Assembly (NCBI GenBank): GCA_030549495.1
Contig: JAUIRK010000069.1
Span: 1,416,001-1,480,000 of the forward strand
Reading direction: 5' to 3'
DNA: 64,000 nt
Origin: Nectonema munidae
Taxonomy: Eukaryota; Nematomorpha; Nectonematoida; Nectonematidae
The notes under the pieces were generated by a model that was not told where the DNA came from, did not search any database, and saw only the letters and a list, made by a program, of their open reading frames with translations. Both the position numbers and the translations under genes were made by a program. Positions 12,421 through 23,504 of the stretch are shown piece by piece; positions within the stretch are counted from its first letter, which is position 1; each line of letters begins with the position of its first letter.

Positions 12421-14239
12421 ATAGTATGGTCGAATAAAATTAAAGAGTACAATTTAGGTTATTTTTTGATTTATTTTTGCCCTATAATATCATATACCTA
12501 TAACATCATATCTCATTTCATTTCTTTGAGGAACCGAATGTGACGGAAAAACATGGCTTCACTGTAATAGGATTTCACAGAACCTATTCTGGACAACGAT
12601 AACGCCTTTTTGTTAATAACCAGGTTAATAATCGACCATTTTGGTATTACAATTTTTTTGTTGGAAGCAGGGCTAGTAAATAAAAATCATAGATTTGTCA
12701 GATATCTACTTGTAATCATACTATCCTTATATAATCATTAATAGCAGTCTAAGAAAATCATCAAGTGAATTTTAGAATGAAGTAACTGGGACAAAAAGGC
12801 CCCAGAATAGGAGTCGCACCTATTCAAGTCGTTGCGGATGATCAATTAGCGAATGGAATGGATTGATCATGTTTTTATCAAAGTTTGTTGTTACGGTCCA
12901 TTTATGACACATTCCCCACTCGCGCTAATTTTATGGAAACAAAATGGTAAGTTTAATTATATATTTTACAAGTGAAGGTTTGAATCACAATTGCGGATTC
13001 GGAAGGAAAATATCTCCTAGAAAATTCTGACTCTACGACTCCATGTTTAAAAATTCAAACCCAACTCATACTTTTCGCTTCGACTAAATAAGGTCCCATC
13101 AATATGATTACGAAAGTTAAACTTTTTTTAAAATACTTCAAAAAAATGACGTCGACTCTCAAATTTTATTAGAAAACGACTACAACTCCTATCCCTTCTA
13201 AATCTCCGACTCCACCGATTCCAAATCCGTAACCATGCGTAGTAAAATATTATAAGATAAGACTTTATTCATGTTTGAAAATGAAGTGAACTAAACTTTC
13301 GTTTATGTGTTCACATGGGAAAAAAATCCCTCATCCGTTCAGCAGAGAAGTATAAATGAGTTGAAATAAGAAGCATGAAAGGATGATAGATTTAAAAAAA
13401 AACCATAGGTAAACAAAATGAAAAATAAAATAAAACAGAATAATTTCCAAGTCAGATACACACAGTCATAAAACATCATTTGATAGTTAAATTCCATTCT
13501 TCAAGCAAAGGAAGCATATCTGGATGTAGAAGAGTTGATATATGAGAAAAAAAATTATTTTCTAAATTCAGTCATGTTATTCTTAATTATAGTTAATAAC
13601 ATTTTTTAATAATAGATTTATTTATTAATAAAAAATATGCAACTACAGAAGAGAAATTTTGAATGAATGGAGAAGGCCAACAAACCTGCCATTCGACAAA
13701 AAAATTTAATTAGATCTTCTGCCCCAACCTTTGTTTTTTTTTATCAAAAAATTAAATACAGATTATTTAGATCAAAGTTAATTATTTTGAAAAAAAAGAA
13801 ATTTAGAAGGTTCGATACTGGATTTGAACTCAAAACATTGTTGAACCTCACTTACGCTACTAAAAGTAAGGACTAGGAGAATTAGAAATTCATTATAGTT
13901 TGACGATTCTAATTAAACATGCTTACATTTATGATTTATACTTAAAAATTTATAATATCAATTTACAAAGATTATTATATATTTTCAAATGACTTCATAT
14001 ACTTCAAATAAATTATCGTACTTCTTTATTTAATTTTATCTTTATATATAGTTCAAATGATTACAACATTCAAAAATAAAAAGTAATCTATTTTCTACTG
14101 ATACTAGAATTTTGACTTAAAAATTAGTTTATTTTTAACATATCTTATAAAAATCAAAATAAAATAGAAAAAAGTATACACGATCATTCATTAATAAAAT
14201 GGATTAAAATATAGAAAAAAAATTATTGAAACAATTGTG
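12421..14239. other. Intergenic, no gene; repeat-like segment near 13 kb
   Basis: Between about 13020 and 13240 the triplet theme GACTCC / CGACT recurs (GACTCTACGACTCC, GACGTCGACTCTC, GACTCCACCGATTCC), as in degenerate transposon interiors. At 13808-13872 the minus strand shows GAGTTCAAATCC, a weak tRNA B-box look-alike. It is not enough to call a tRNA or SINE. Confidence 0.4.
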
Positions 14240-16420
14240 TTTTTTTCAGCTTACAACGAACTTGAGAGCTGGCTTGAGGCTTAATATTTACTTTGATTAA
14301 AGATATATTGAAGATAAGGGACAAGTTAATATGGTTGGCTTGTGGGAGGAAGAAAAAATGATAGTGATGATAAACAAAGACTTTGCAGAGAACAGGGCGT
14401 AAAAATAAATAGAATTAAGGAGGGTTGGAAACAAGTATTATTTCTATCTTTCTGATTAGAGAGAGTAAAATTTTAATTAGTTCTGGTTTTATAAAGATTT
14501 TATTAAGTGATTTCAATGTAATAATACATTTTGAAAGAAATTTCTCTATTAATGTTTGAGTTTTAATGCACCCAAAAATTAAGTTCTCAGTATCTTCAAT
14601 TATTTTATACTCAAACGTTCAGGATCGTCATAACATTTCCCAATTAAGTATAGAAATTTTTTACATGGATAATTGCTCACAATCTATATTAGAATTTCAG
14701 AAGGAATAGTGATTAATCTCAACTTATAAAACATCCTTTTCATCGCATCAACACAATTAATCTCAAACTTACTTGAGTTTCTGTAACTTAGATTGAATGC
14801 AAGTTTGCAGAGCAAGCCTTCGTGACTTGGGCACCACACAATGCGGATGTGAAAAGAATAAAATTAATGTATATTGTAAGAATGTCACGTATCATAGTAG
14901 AGTTGCGAGAATTTTATTTCAAGGCATTTATCAAGGTTAGAGAATCAGTAAAGAAGAAAATTAATGAAAGTCAGAAATAGTAAACATGTTGAAAGGCAGG
15001 ATCTAATCCTTCGTATTCTGCATGGTAATGAGATGCTAGTTTACCAATGTTAATTGCTTTGGAAAAGTTAGGAAGAGTTTTTTTAAGATACAAAGCAAAA
15101 GTGAAACCTGCAAATAAGGTACTTTTATCATAAAATCTGTTTGAGAACACTGATTGTACAGTAGCGTTTTTTACGACGTTATTGCAATAATAAAGGGGAA
15201 GAGCTTAAAACTTTAAATGGGATAATAGTAGTTCTTATTGTTAAATTAATGAGTGAAGTGTCGTATATTTTGGAGGATTTAACTAGTTTATATACTGTCA
15301 AGTAAAAGTAATTGAAATATTTGTAAAAAAGTTTTTGAAAAAAATCAAAATTTGAAAAATATTTACCAGTAGAATATTCAAGACTAAAAGAAGCGTAACG
15401 ATCATCCTTTGAGATAAACGAGAATTTTTTTAAGAGTCATTTCAATGTACGTGTTTGGTTGCCGAACAAATTACAAAAAAGATATTAACATTTTGGGAGT
15501 CTACATTTAAGGGCTTTCTTAAAATCGCATAATAGACTTTCTAGTTTACTCAAGTATGTTTTGTATTTAAAAATATTTCCCTAGGATGCAATCGCATAAG
15601 TTTATGAAAGAAAGAGCAACTTGTTTCAGGAAAGATTTGAAAAAAGAAATTGGTTAGGTCAAGAAAAATCAACTATCGTTTTAATTTTGAAAAAGGTTTG
15701 AACGCATTTTGCATGAGTTCAAAATGACGGTCTCAATTTAGTTTGGAAATTAGATTAATTCCTAAATATTTTAACGATGATGAAGGAGATCAGTTTACCT
15801 AAATGAAACACAGATCAAAACATCGTTTATTAGTCTTACTAAAATTAACTAGAGTGGAATTTTTTGAATTCAAATTTAAGTTTAGTATTAACGCGAATAC
15901 TTTCGCATTATAAAGCAGTAAGCTTAGTTTGATGAAATTTTGGCTTGAGTTCGACTGAAACCAAAAGATCGTCTGAGAAACGTTGATAAAAGTAATCATT
16001 TATTTCAAAAAAATCAAGCAAAAGTTTTATGAGAATTATAAAGATTAAGTCCGAGAAACCCCTTGAAGAGTAGAATCGTTTAAGATTGATTGTTGTTGTT
16101 GTTGTTGTTGTTGTTTTATTTGACACAGCTTGTAAAATGCAAGGATTTCGAAAGCTGGCATGAGGCTTTTACAAATTTAAGATGATTAATCACAGTTTTT
16201 GTGAATTTGTTTTTTTAGCATTGGGAGCCTTGGGGATCGAACCCCTGACCTTCAACTGTTAAGCTGAGAGGTACACCCTAACAACCATGAGGCTCCGTTT
16301 AAGATTGAACATTCTTACTCTCAAGATTTTTTCACAAAGTTTTCTCATACAGGATAAAAGAGTATGATCAAAAATAAGTGTAGTTAGATAATATCATTTT
16401 TAAAATATATTTACAAAAAC
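14240..16420 (-). mobile_element. Degenerate LINE with RNase H (I/Jockey/R1-like), 5' truncated
   Basis: A non-LTR retrotransposon remnant read leftward. The reverse transcriptase is recognised by RFSDDLLVSVELK (the FADD motif) with LIFIILIKLLLDFFE upstream (about 16000-16060). LNLNLNSKNSTLVNFSKTN and SSLKYLGINLISKLN follow (15750-15880), then FELMQNAF. An RNase H-like segment follows: AGFTFALYLKKTLPNFSKAI with HYHAEYEG (about 15000-15120), and IRIVWCPSHEG (about 14820) in the position of the family's WxPxH motif. The 3' end near 14250-14285 contains AGCTGGCTTGAGGCTT, shared with the SINE inserted in it. The body has many stops and frame changes, so it is an old, dead copy. The 5' half (endonuclease) is absent, which is typical of 5' truncation. 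The presence of RNase H argues against the CR1 and RTE clades. Confidence 0.8.
16090..16295 (-). mobile_element. tRNA-derived SINE, full-length, inserted in the LINE
   Basis: Reading on the minus strand, the head starts GGAGCCTCATGGTTGTTAGG (box A type). It continues to a B box (GGTTCGATCC) and AGGCTCC, which pairs with the opening GGAGCCT as an acceptor stem would. The body follows, then a tail containing AGCCTCATGCCAGCT and a (CAA)n run at 16090-16116. A 13-bp direct repeat, CGTTTAAGATTGA, stands on both sides (16077-16089 and 16296-16308). This is a perfect target-site duplication made when the SINE entered the LINE. Transcription by RNA polymerase III is expected for the family. Confidence 0.92.
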
Positions 16421-16429
16421 TAAAACTTT

Positions 16430-16720
16430 TAAATTTTTTTGGCTACGGCAAGATTTTTATTCGATTGTATTAAATTTTGGCTAAGGTCGGACTCACTAAC
16501 GGACCTCTTTTTTTCCCAAGGGGGGGGGGGTGGTATTGGATTTTTTTTCGAAAACTCACTAATGAACATTAAGTTTTTTTCCAAGGCTTGAAAGTTGAGG
16601 GGGGTATAGGAAAAATTAAAAAAAAATTTTTTTTTCAATTTCTTTTTAGATATTCCCCAAGGAGTCCTTGGGTATATTTTCCCGAATTTTTTATTATTAT
16701 TTTTTTTAACGCCAATACTT
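16430..16720. repeat. Homopolymer-rich block, possible assembly noise
   Basis: Runs of T, A and G (a 10-base G run at about 16521-16530, long A/T runs near 16615-16640 and 16700-16708) dominate. An apparent 69-residue frame here is built from these runs and is not a gene. Confidence 0.6.
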
Positions 16721-17384
16721 TTGCATCATAAAGCAGTAAGGAATCTAACTTATCTAAATAGCAAAGCCACGGGGATCGGCTAAAATCTTAATTGTATAAT
16801 TTTTTTAATTAAAAAAAAAGATTTTTATGATCCCTTTTGTCAACAACATTAATATCCTGGGATAGTTTTTGATGCTGATTCCAGCGTTGCCTTCAGTTTT
16901 TCGATATATTGTATAGGTCCCGAGATATTCGAACCGAAAATTGCCAAAATTTTAATCTGAGGGACCGTGAGCAATATAATAAATGAATCTGATGTAGTTT
17001 TTGATGCTGATTCCAACGGTGAAATCAGTTTTTCCATATCTTATACCGTTCCCGAACCACGAGGACCCGAATATGGCCAAGAAGTCTAAATTTTGGAACG
17101 TGACCAAAAAAACAGTGAATATGATGTAGAACACAGTTATAAACTACTATGTTAAATTTCAGAACAATAGGGTTTGTAGTTTTGAAATCTAATTTTTTTT
17201 CCTTCAATAACTATAATAATTTAATAGTCGTTTCTAGGTCAATTTTAGGCGTAGATTGTGAATCTGGAATCAGAATTCGAAAGTCTTATAATAAATTTTT
17301 AGCGAAGATTTCGAATCTAATCAGAATTTAAATATCTTTTATAATTACGAAGTTATCGAAGATTTAACTTTTGGGCGAGTAAAT

Positions 17385-17492
17385 ATCAGAGGTCTGGCAA
17401 GACCTCCGGGGAGACAACTTGCCAAACTTGACAGCCTTATCAGAGGTCTCGCAAGACCTCCGGGGAGACAACTTGCCAAACTTGCCAGCCTT
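17385..17492. repeat. Two-copy 54-bp GC-rich tandem repeat
   Basis: Two copies of a 54-bp unit beginning ATCAGAGGTCT start at 17385 and 17439 and differ at only a few bases. Each unit contains the hairpin AGGTCT-NGCA-AGACCT and the phrase GGGGAGACAACTTGCC. The high GC content stands out against the flanks. No gene is implied, although the minus strand happens to stay open across it. Confidence 0.9.
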
Positions 17493-17599
17493 ATTATATA
17501 TTTAAATGTGTAAATCGTAAAATGCTTAAAAAATATACTTAAAATAAAAATTTTCAAAAAATATTTTACATACATATTGAAAGCCACATTTCAAAAATT

Positions 17600-17812
17600 C
17601 TAACTAAAAGTTCAAAAAATTTAACTTTGAAATTGCTACTACAGGATCAATGTGCAATTATTGTAAGCACTTCCCTACAAACGGTTTCCACCATCTACCT
17701 CAAGCTACACAACACACAACTTTTCTTCAAGATTCTCAATCAGAATGCGTTTTATCCCAAAATGGAATTGGTTCTCGAATTTGAAACCTATATCCTAAAA
17801 TATCACTAAGCT
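17600..17812 (+). other. Possible 5' flank of the Penelope-like element, cut off by piggyBac
   Basis: This C/A-rich stretch has the same strand composition as the Penelope-like element beyond the piggyBac nest. An open frame (KLHNTQLFFKILNQNAFYP) ends at the TTAA insertion site. It is placed with that element by composition and position only. Confidence 0.35.
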
Positions 17813-18080
17813 TTAACCTTCACTTCGATTTAAATTTTTAACAAAAATTTCAGGGGTTGATGACCCAAAAGTCAACCTGACTTCAAAAAAAAAAATTTCA
17901 ATATTTTTTGAATTTTCGTAAGACTTCCATAAAACATTTTTTTTATAAAGATTAGAAAACTTCTGTTATTTTTGTGTGATAAAATCTGATGAAAAAATGA
18001 TTTTTAAAAAACAAGCAAAAAAATTTATTAACGCCATCTATATATTTTAAATTACAATGCAAAAACAAAAATGTATAAAC

Positions 18081-18820
18081 TTATCTGCTATCAGAGTGAC
18101 AAGTAGGACATATCAGATAAGAATGCCTTTTGCAAATAAATTTTTTACAAAACGAGCACTTTCTGGTACCCCTGCTTCTTGGTTTGCATACCGGAATAGT
18201 GCAGTATCCTCTGCTATTCGAACTACTTTCATTTATTTCTCTTTGAGGGAAAAATCCATAATACGATAAAATATTTTTGATAGGTCGTGATATTTGTAAA
18301 ACTTTAGAGCGTACAAGCATTGACTGTTCACAAAGTTTTTTTTTCCAAGAGTTGAACGCTGTGGTATCTAAGTAATTTGTAAAAACAGCCATAGTCCATC
18401 TTCTACTAGGCTTATAGGATGTAAAATCCCTTGCCATTCTGTTTAAACAATCAACACTGTTTTTATACTTATTGTAAAGAACAAAGGTTTCGGGCTTGTT
18501 TTTATACGATGTTATAGCCACACCCCGAGTATGTTGGGAAGATAAGATATAAACCGCTTTAAAATTTTGCCTAGCATGTTTCATCGGAATGTAAGTTGAA
18601 ATAGAAGCATACTCTGAGTAAACGAACTTACTCTCAGTTTCTTGTAAGTTTAAATTACGAATGTATTTAGGTTTCAGAATATTGGGTAGAAAACGACGAT
18701 TTCAGTTTATAGTGCTGCAAATAGTTAAATCTTTGCTTAGGGCCCACTTCGCTAGTTCATGAGATGTGAAAAAGCGATCAAGAAAAATTCCACATCCCCG
18801 TGATAAATTTGATCCAATTA
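18081..18820 (-). pseudogene. Outer piggyBac transposase, C-terminal part
   Basis: The region beyond the inner insertion continues the same gene. GCGIFLDRFFTSHELAK is read near 18750-18800, then KHARQNFKAVYILSSQHTRG, VDCLNRMARDF and SRRWTMAVFTNYLD. It ends in the cysteine-rich finger TRKCSFCKKFICKRHS...CPTC, with a stop at 18081. The 167-residue terminal frame is intact. The inner element shares much of this sequence, so the two piggyBacs are related but distinct. Confidence 0.88.
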
Positions 18821-19239
18821 CCTTCGCTTGACGGACCCCTTCAGAATAACGCCGTTGACGGAGTCCGTGCATTTTTTACACTTAAAAAAATACTGTGTTT
18901 TCAGCTTTTTTTCCATCTGCAGCTTTAAAATAAGTTTTTGTGACAAATAAAAAATTAAATCTTAAGTTTTTTTACAATTTTTTTTGATTTTTACACTTTT
19001 TTACTCAAAAAATTTAACGCCATCTAAAAATTTTTTTTAAGTTTTATATCAACTTTTATTCGTTTTATAAACAATTCGATGCTTTTTTATGTCCAGAATG
19101 CGTGCATACACACATATATTTTGATGAATATCACCATATTCAAGTATTTTAAATATATAGAAGATAACATTGTTTTTATCGTGCTTGCTTTTACTTACAT
19201 CTTTATTTGTGTTAAAATTGCACTCACGCACATTCTTAC

Positions 19240-19885
19240 ACCCATCATAAGCATCGTAAAATATTTCAACATATATTATGCGACCAAAGAATTTATTGAG
19301 TTTATACTATGCTTGCTATCTTTTTATATGTCGCCCCACTTAGTTATATTTTGAACAATTTAAGAATGCATGCATTCATGCACATTGTATATATATTTTT
19401 TATATTATTATCACCATAAGCCTCGTGGAATGTTTATTGCTACATAGAGAGAACCACTATAAGCCTCGTGGAATGTTTATTGCTACATAGAGAGAAACAC
19501 CATAAGCATTGTAAAATATTTATTTCAACATATATTATGCGACCAAAGAATTTATTGATTTTATACTATGTTTGCCATTTTTTTATATGTCGCTCACTTA
19601 GATAACAATTTAAAAATGTATGCATTCATGCACATTGTATATATAATATTTCTTATATTATTATCACCATAAACCTCGTGAAATGTTTATTGCTACATGA
19701 GAGATAATATTATATCAACCAACATAAACTCGGACCAAAGATTTATTGTTTTATACTGTTTGCTATCTTTTCTATGTGGCTACACTTAGATATATTTTAT
19801 ACAATTTAAGAATGCATGCATGCAGTACTTTTATATATTATATTTTAATATTATTATCACGATAAGCTTCGTGGATGTGGCTTTA
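19240..19885. repeat. Minisatellite, about 180-bp units, inside the inner piggyBac
   Basis: Units beginning near CACCATAAGC(C)TCGTGGAATG recur at about 19240, 19417, 19672 and 19855, with a short extra duplication around 19450-19499. Shared landmarks per unit are GACCAAAGA(A)TTTATTG, TATGTCGC and AATGCATGCATTCATGCAC. Copies differ by small indels. The array lies between the left tip and the transposase gene. Confidence 0.85.
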
Positions 19886-20000
19886 TCTTCAGTTATGAAT
19901 AAATGCCAATGTTCGTCGCAGTTTGTAAAACCGGTTTATTTGTTGTCATTTTTTCTTTCATAAACGCTCTCTGTTCTCGCTTACAAGTTTAAATTAGCAA

Positions 20001-21655
20001 TGTCTACTTCTGATGAAAGTTCTAATTTGTCTTCAAATTTCTCATCTTCTACATCTAGTGATTCTTTGAGTTCTTCGTGGACCTTCAAGAAGAAATAGAT
20101 AAAAATCTTGTTGCGCCAGATTTGACCCGCTATTCCTGGGATCCTCCATCTAAACTTAGAGGTAGAGTTGAAAGCATAAACATTAGAAATACTTCTAGAC
20201 GTCCTCCAGGCCCTCAAGGTGCATCAAAAATACTTCTAATATTTTAAAAGTTTTTAAAACCTTTCTAACTCCAGAAGTTACACAACATATTTATAACATG
20301 ACGATAATTAGCTTGATTTAAATTATTCGTAAGTTTTTATTACTTGTTTCTATTTTTTTAAAAAAACTAATTTTAGATTAAAAACCCGAAGCACCAAACT
20401 TGGAACTTTTTATAAAGTTTTTAAAATTCATCTTTTATCCTATTTTGCTGCTTTGCTACATATAGGTCAGAATGGTGATCATAGAATCAAAACAACAGAT
20501 TTATTTTCTTCTACTTCTAATCCATTTTTGAGAGCTTCAATTGGGCGTGATATGTTTTTCCTTATTCATGTCTTTATAAGATTTGATGACAAAGAAGGAC
20601 ACGATAAGTCTGATAAAATAAGCGCTATTCGTTTCATCCATGACCACTTCGCTGGAGTTTTTTCTAAATTTTGGACACCTATACACGCTGTTACTATTGA
20701 TGAACAACTGGTCAGTTTTAGAGGAGGCTGTCCAGTAAAAGTTTATGATCCTCACAAACCTGGCAGGTATGGATTTAAACTATATCATATTTCTGATTCG
20801 AAGTCATATTATTTTTTGCGGCCTGAAATCTATATTTCTGGTCTTCAAGACTCTTCTTATTTTTCTGGAGAAAATATAGTAAAAAGACTAGTTGAAAAGT
20901 CTAACGTTCCTCCAGGTTGTGGCCTTTATACTGACCGCTTCTTTACTTCACATTCGCTGGCCATATGGGCGTATTCCAAAAGTCTATTTGTGGCCCTATA
21001 ATGTCAAATAGAAGATTCTTGCCAATAGTTTTTAGACCAACCCACCTGAAAGAGTTGAATTTAAATGAGTGTGAAAGTCGCATTATTTACTCAAATTATG
21101 TTTCGATCTGCGCTTACGTTCCAAAAAAACATGCGCGTAGAAACTTCAAGGTAGTATACGTCTTGTCCTCTAAACACAGAAATGTTCAAATTACCAATAT
21201 TAATTCAAAACCTGAAAGTATTCTTACTTAGTGGTGTCGATGTTGGGAACAGAATGATGCGAAGTTATCGCGCATATAAACCAACACGAAAGTGGACACT
21301 TGCTGCGTTTTGCAATTATTTAGATATTTGTGCTCTAAATAGTTGGATTATTTTAAGTTATAACTGCCCACAAGATTTTCCTAAAAGTAGAAATTTTTTT
21401 AGTCAAAAGCTTGCTTTGGCTTTGTAGAAGAAAGTATGAGAGTTCGTGCTTCTCTTTCCGAATTGCCCAAAATGTAAAAGTCTTCTTTCTTTCTATGGAG
21501 TTTTGGATTCTGAGGCTGGTCCTAGCTGCAAAGTAATAAAAAAGAGCATCATGTCATTTTTGATTTCAAGTATAATAAAAGACTAGAAAATGTGAAAAAT
21601 GCAACTATTTTATTTGCAAAAGACACTCGTCTTTTTTGCCTCAATTGTAAATAGG
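20001..21655 (+). pseudogene. Inner piggyBac transposase relic
   Basis: The Met at 20001 (MSTSDESSNLSSNFSSS) begins an acidic, serine-rich N-terminus that soon meets stops. The core at 20453-21001 is open and well preserved: FLRASIGRDMFF, AVTIDEQLVSFRGGCPVKVYD (one catalytic Asp), and CGLYTDRFFTSHSLAIWAYS (the next). Further frames carry YVPKKHARRNFKVVYVLSSK, GNRMMRSYRAYKPTRKWTL and a C-terminal KCEKCNYFICKRHSS finger near 21600. At least three frame changes break it. Close similarity to the outer copy's C-terminus shows common ancestry. Confidence 0.88.
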
Positions 21656-21732
21656 TTAGCTTTTATTTTTATTTGTTCTTTTTTCTTTTTATAATAAAAA
21701 TAAATTGAAGTATTTACTTATAACTACTTATA

Positions 21733-21890
21733 AGGGGGAATGGGTATATTGGTTAGCATGTTAGCCATCAAGTTCAAAGTCTTGAGTTCGAATCCCGTGC
21801 TAGCTGATTTACTCATAGTTCGAAAAAGGCCGCCTTTATTGACCTTTTTGATGAAAACACCCCTAGATAACCTTACATATATTTATCATT
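21733..21890 (+). mobile_element. Second tRNA-derived SINE, inside the inner piggyBac
   Basis: A tRNA-like head reads GGTATATTGGTTAGCATG (box A region), then GAGTTCGAATCCC (a perfect B box) at about 21783-21795. A non-tRNA body follows (GGCCGCC...GACCTTTTTGATG) and then an AT-rich tail. It differs in sequence from the SINE at 16090. Target duplications were not resolved, so the 3' limit is approximate. Confidence 0.7.
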
Positions 21891-22125
21891 ATAAAAATTA
21901 AAGTATAATTAAAATATAATTAAATTTGTTCATACCAAAAAGTTTGTTTGTATTTTTCTAAAAATATTTTTAGTAAATTTAAAATTTTATGTCTTTATGT
22001 TTTTTATTAGTAAAAAAGTTAAATTTACGTGTACATTTTATGTAGGGTTGCTATGGAACATAAGGGACTAAATTTCATTTGAATTTTGCTGGTGTAAAAA
22101 ATGCATAGAGTCCGTCAAGCGAAGG

Positions 22126-23224
22126 TTAATCTTTTACAAATTTCTAAACTAGAAAAATAACATTTATCAAGCAAACCAGAAATGTAAATTTCAGGCTTTA
22201 TTACATAAAAAGTGTTAGCATCATTCATATGATATTCTTTGATACCATAGTGGCCGGGTTTACTCTTATCGTATATTTTTATGGGACATCCTCCTCTGAA
22301 CTTGACTAGTTGCTCATCAATAGTAACTGCATCTAGAGGCGTCCAATACCTATGACAATTATCAAAAAATGACTATGAATCACTCTGATTGTTGATTGTT
22401 TATCATTTTGATTTCTATCAATTGAAGAATCAAAACGAATAAAAATATTTATATATGTGAACATCCTTCTTCCCATCGCTGCACGCAAAAAAGGGTCGCG
22501 ATTTTTGGAGAAAAGATACCGCGTCGCTATTCTTTGGTCTTTAGCTTGTCCAATGTAAATAAAACATCCAAAGTAAGCTAGTAGGTCACTTATATTAAAC
22601 CTTTCATGGCAAGCTTTTAACTCTTCCCATTTTGAAATGCTTTTACTAAATAAATTATTTTTACTATACATCTCATGTCGGACAAAATATAAACCCCAAA
22701 ATTCAGTCTTTAGAAGTTCATAAATTAGAAAGTTTTATAGGAATCATAAAAAATAATGAAACTTGTATAGTTCAGGAATGTCTTCTAAAGACTGATTTTT
22801 TGAGCATATATTTTTATAAAGTTGAAAAAACTTACTTGTAATTTTCTTCTGCTTTTTTCTTCGTCATTTCAAAAATATGGGTTATTATAGTAATATCAAA
22901 GAACAAATTGAAAATTTTGAAAATATCCTTTAGATTTTTTGCTTCATTTGTTGGACTATATGAACGTAGAGATAAATTACGGCAATTTCGAGCTTGAACA
23001 CGACCAGTGATGGAGTCTTGAGATTCCCAAAAATATCTTGTACCGTCCGGGGCTATCAAGTTTTCATCCACATTTTCCAGAGTTTCTTCTTCTCTTTCCT
23101 CAAGTTCTTCAAATGACTCTTCTCTTGAAAGGGGAACTTCTTCATATATATCCGACGCTGAATCGTCCGAGCTATAAAAGTACTCATCAGATTCGGTAGA
23201 CGTTGAATATTCGCTTGAAGTCAT
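22126..23224 (-). pseudogene. Outer piggyBac transposase, N-terminal part
   Basis: The likely start is the Met at about 23224 (MTSSEYSTSTESDEYFYSS), opening the usual acidic N-terminus. DGTRYFWESQDS and a second acidic run follow. Further on, WEELKACHERFNISDLLAYF and RDPFLRAAMGRRMF (22333-22671) match the piggyBac domain before the catalytic core, and LVKFRGGCPIKIYD lies near 22280-22310. The frame shifts between pieces. The gene is then cut at 22125 by the inner piggyBac, so it cannot make a whole enzyme. Confidence 0.85.
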
Positions 23225-23286
23225 GATTGTGGCAAATAACAAAATAATGAACGTAAAAAACTTATTCAACACAAAGCTTTGTATCG

Positions 23287-23504
23287 TAAATCAACGGTGA
23301 ATGCTGTGCAAAAGGAATTATCTTCCACAAAGAGAACACATAAACAAAATGCCAAACAGATATTGATTTTTATTACGCAAGGTTTGCTATGAATGTAAAT
23401 CAACGATGAATGCTGTGCAAAAGGAATTATCTTCCACAAAGAGAACACATAAACAAATGCCAAACAGATATTGATTTTTATTACGCAACGTTTGCTACAT
23501 ACTG
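23287..23504. repeat. 109-bp tandem duplication upstream of the outer piggyBac gene
   Basis: Two near-identical copies (TAAATCAACGRTGAATGC onward) start at 23287 and 23396. They lie in the 5' leader of the outer piggyBac, between its right tip and its start codon. The high identity suggests a recent duplication. Confidence 0.9.

Larger units (their letters stand above)
18821..22125 (+). mobile_element. Inner piggyBac element inserted in the outer one
   Basis: Its ends are inverted copies: CCTTCGCTTGACGGAC starts at 18821, and the reverse complement ends at 22125. A second shared block (TGCATTTTTTACAC) lies about 25-60 nt inside each end. TTAA is intact at the right (22126-22129), while the left flank reads ATTA. 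The element is 3.3 kb, large for the family because of a minisatellite in its 5' part and a SINE in its 3' part. It runs opposite to its host element. Confidence 0.92.

Noticed and set aside
13800-13875. Possible tRNA gene or SINE on the minus strand (B-box-like GAGTTCAAATCC)
   Set aside because: No acceptor-stem pairing, a weak A box and no second copy in the window.
16200-16296. Functional tRNA gene
   Set aside because: The acceptor ends pair, but the T arm pairs badly, the sequence continues into a SINE body with a (CAA)n tail, and target duplications flank it.
17345-17587. 80-residue frame with repeated ASLASCLPGGLARPLI
   Set aside because: It is produced by the 54-bp tandem repeat, and no gene signals were seen.
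21740-21806. Functional tRNA gene inside the inner piggyBac
   Set aside because: The B box is good, but cloverleaf stems do not form by eye and a SINE-like body follows.
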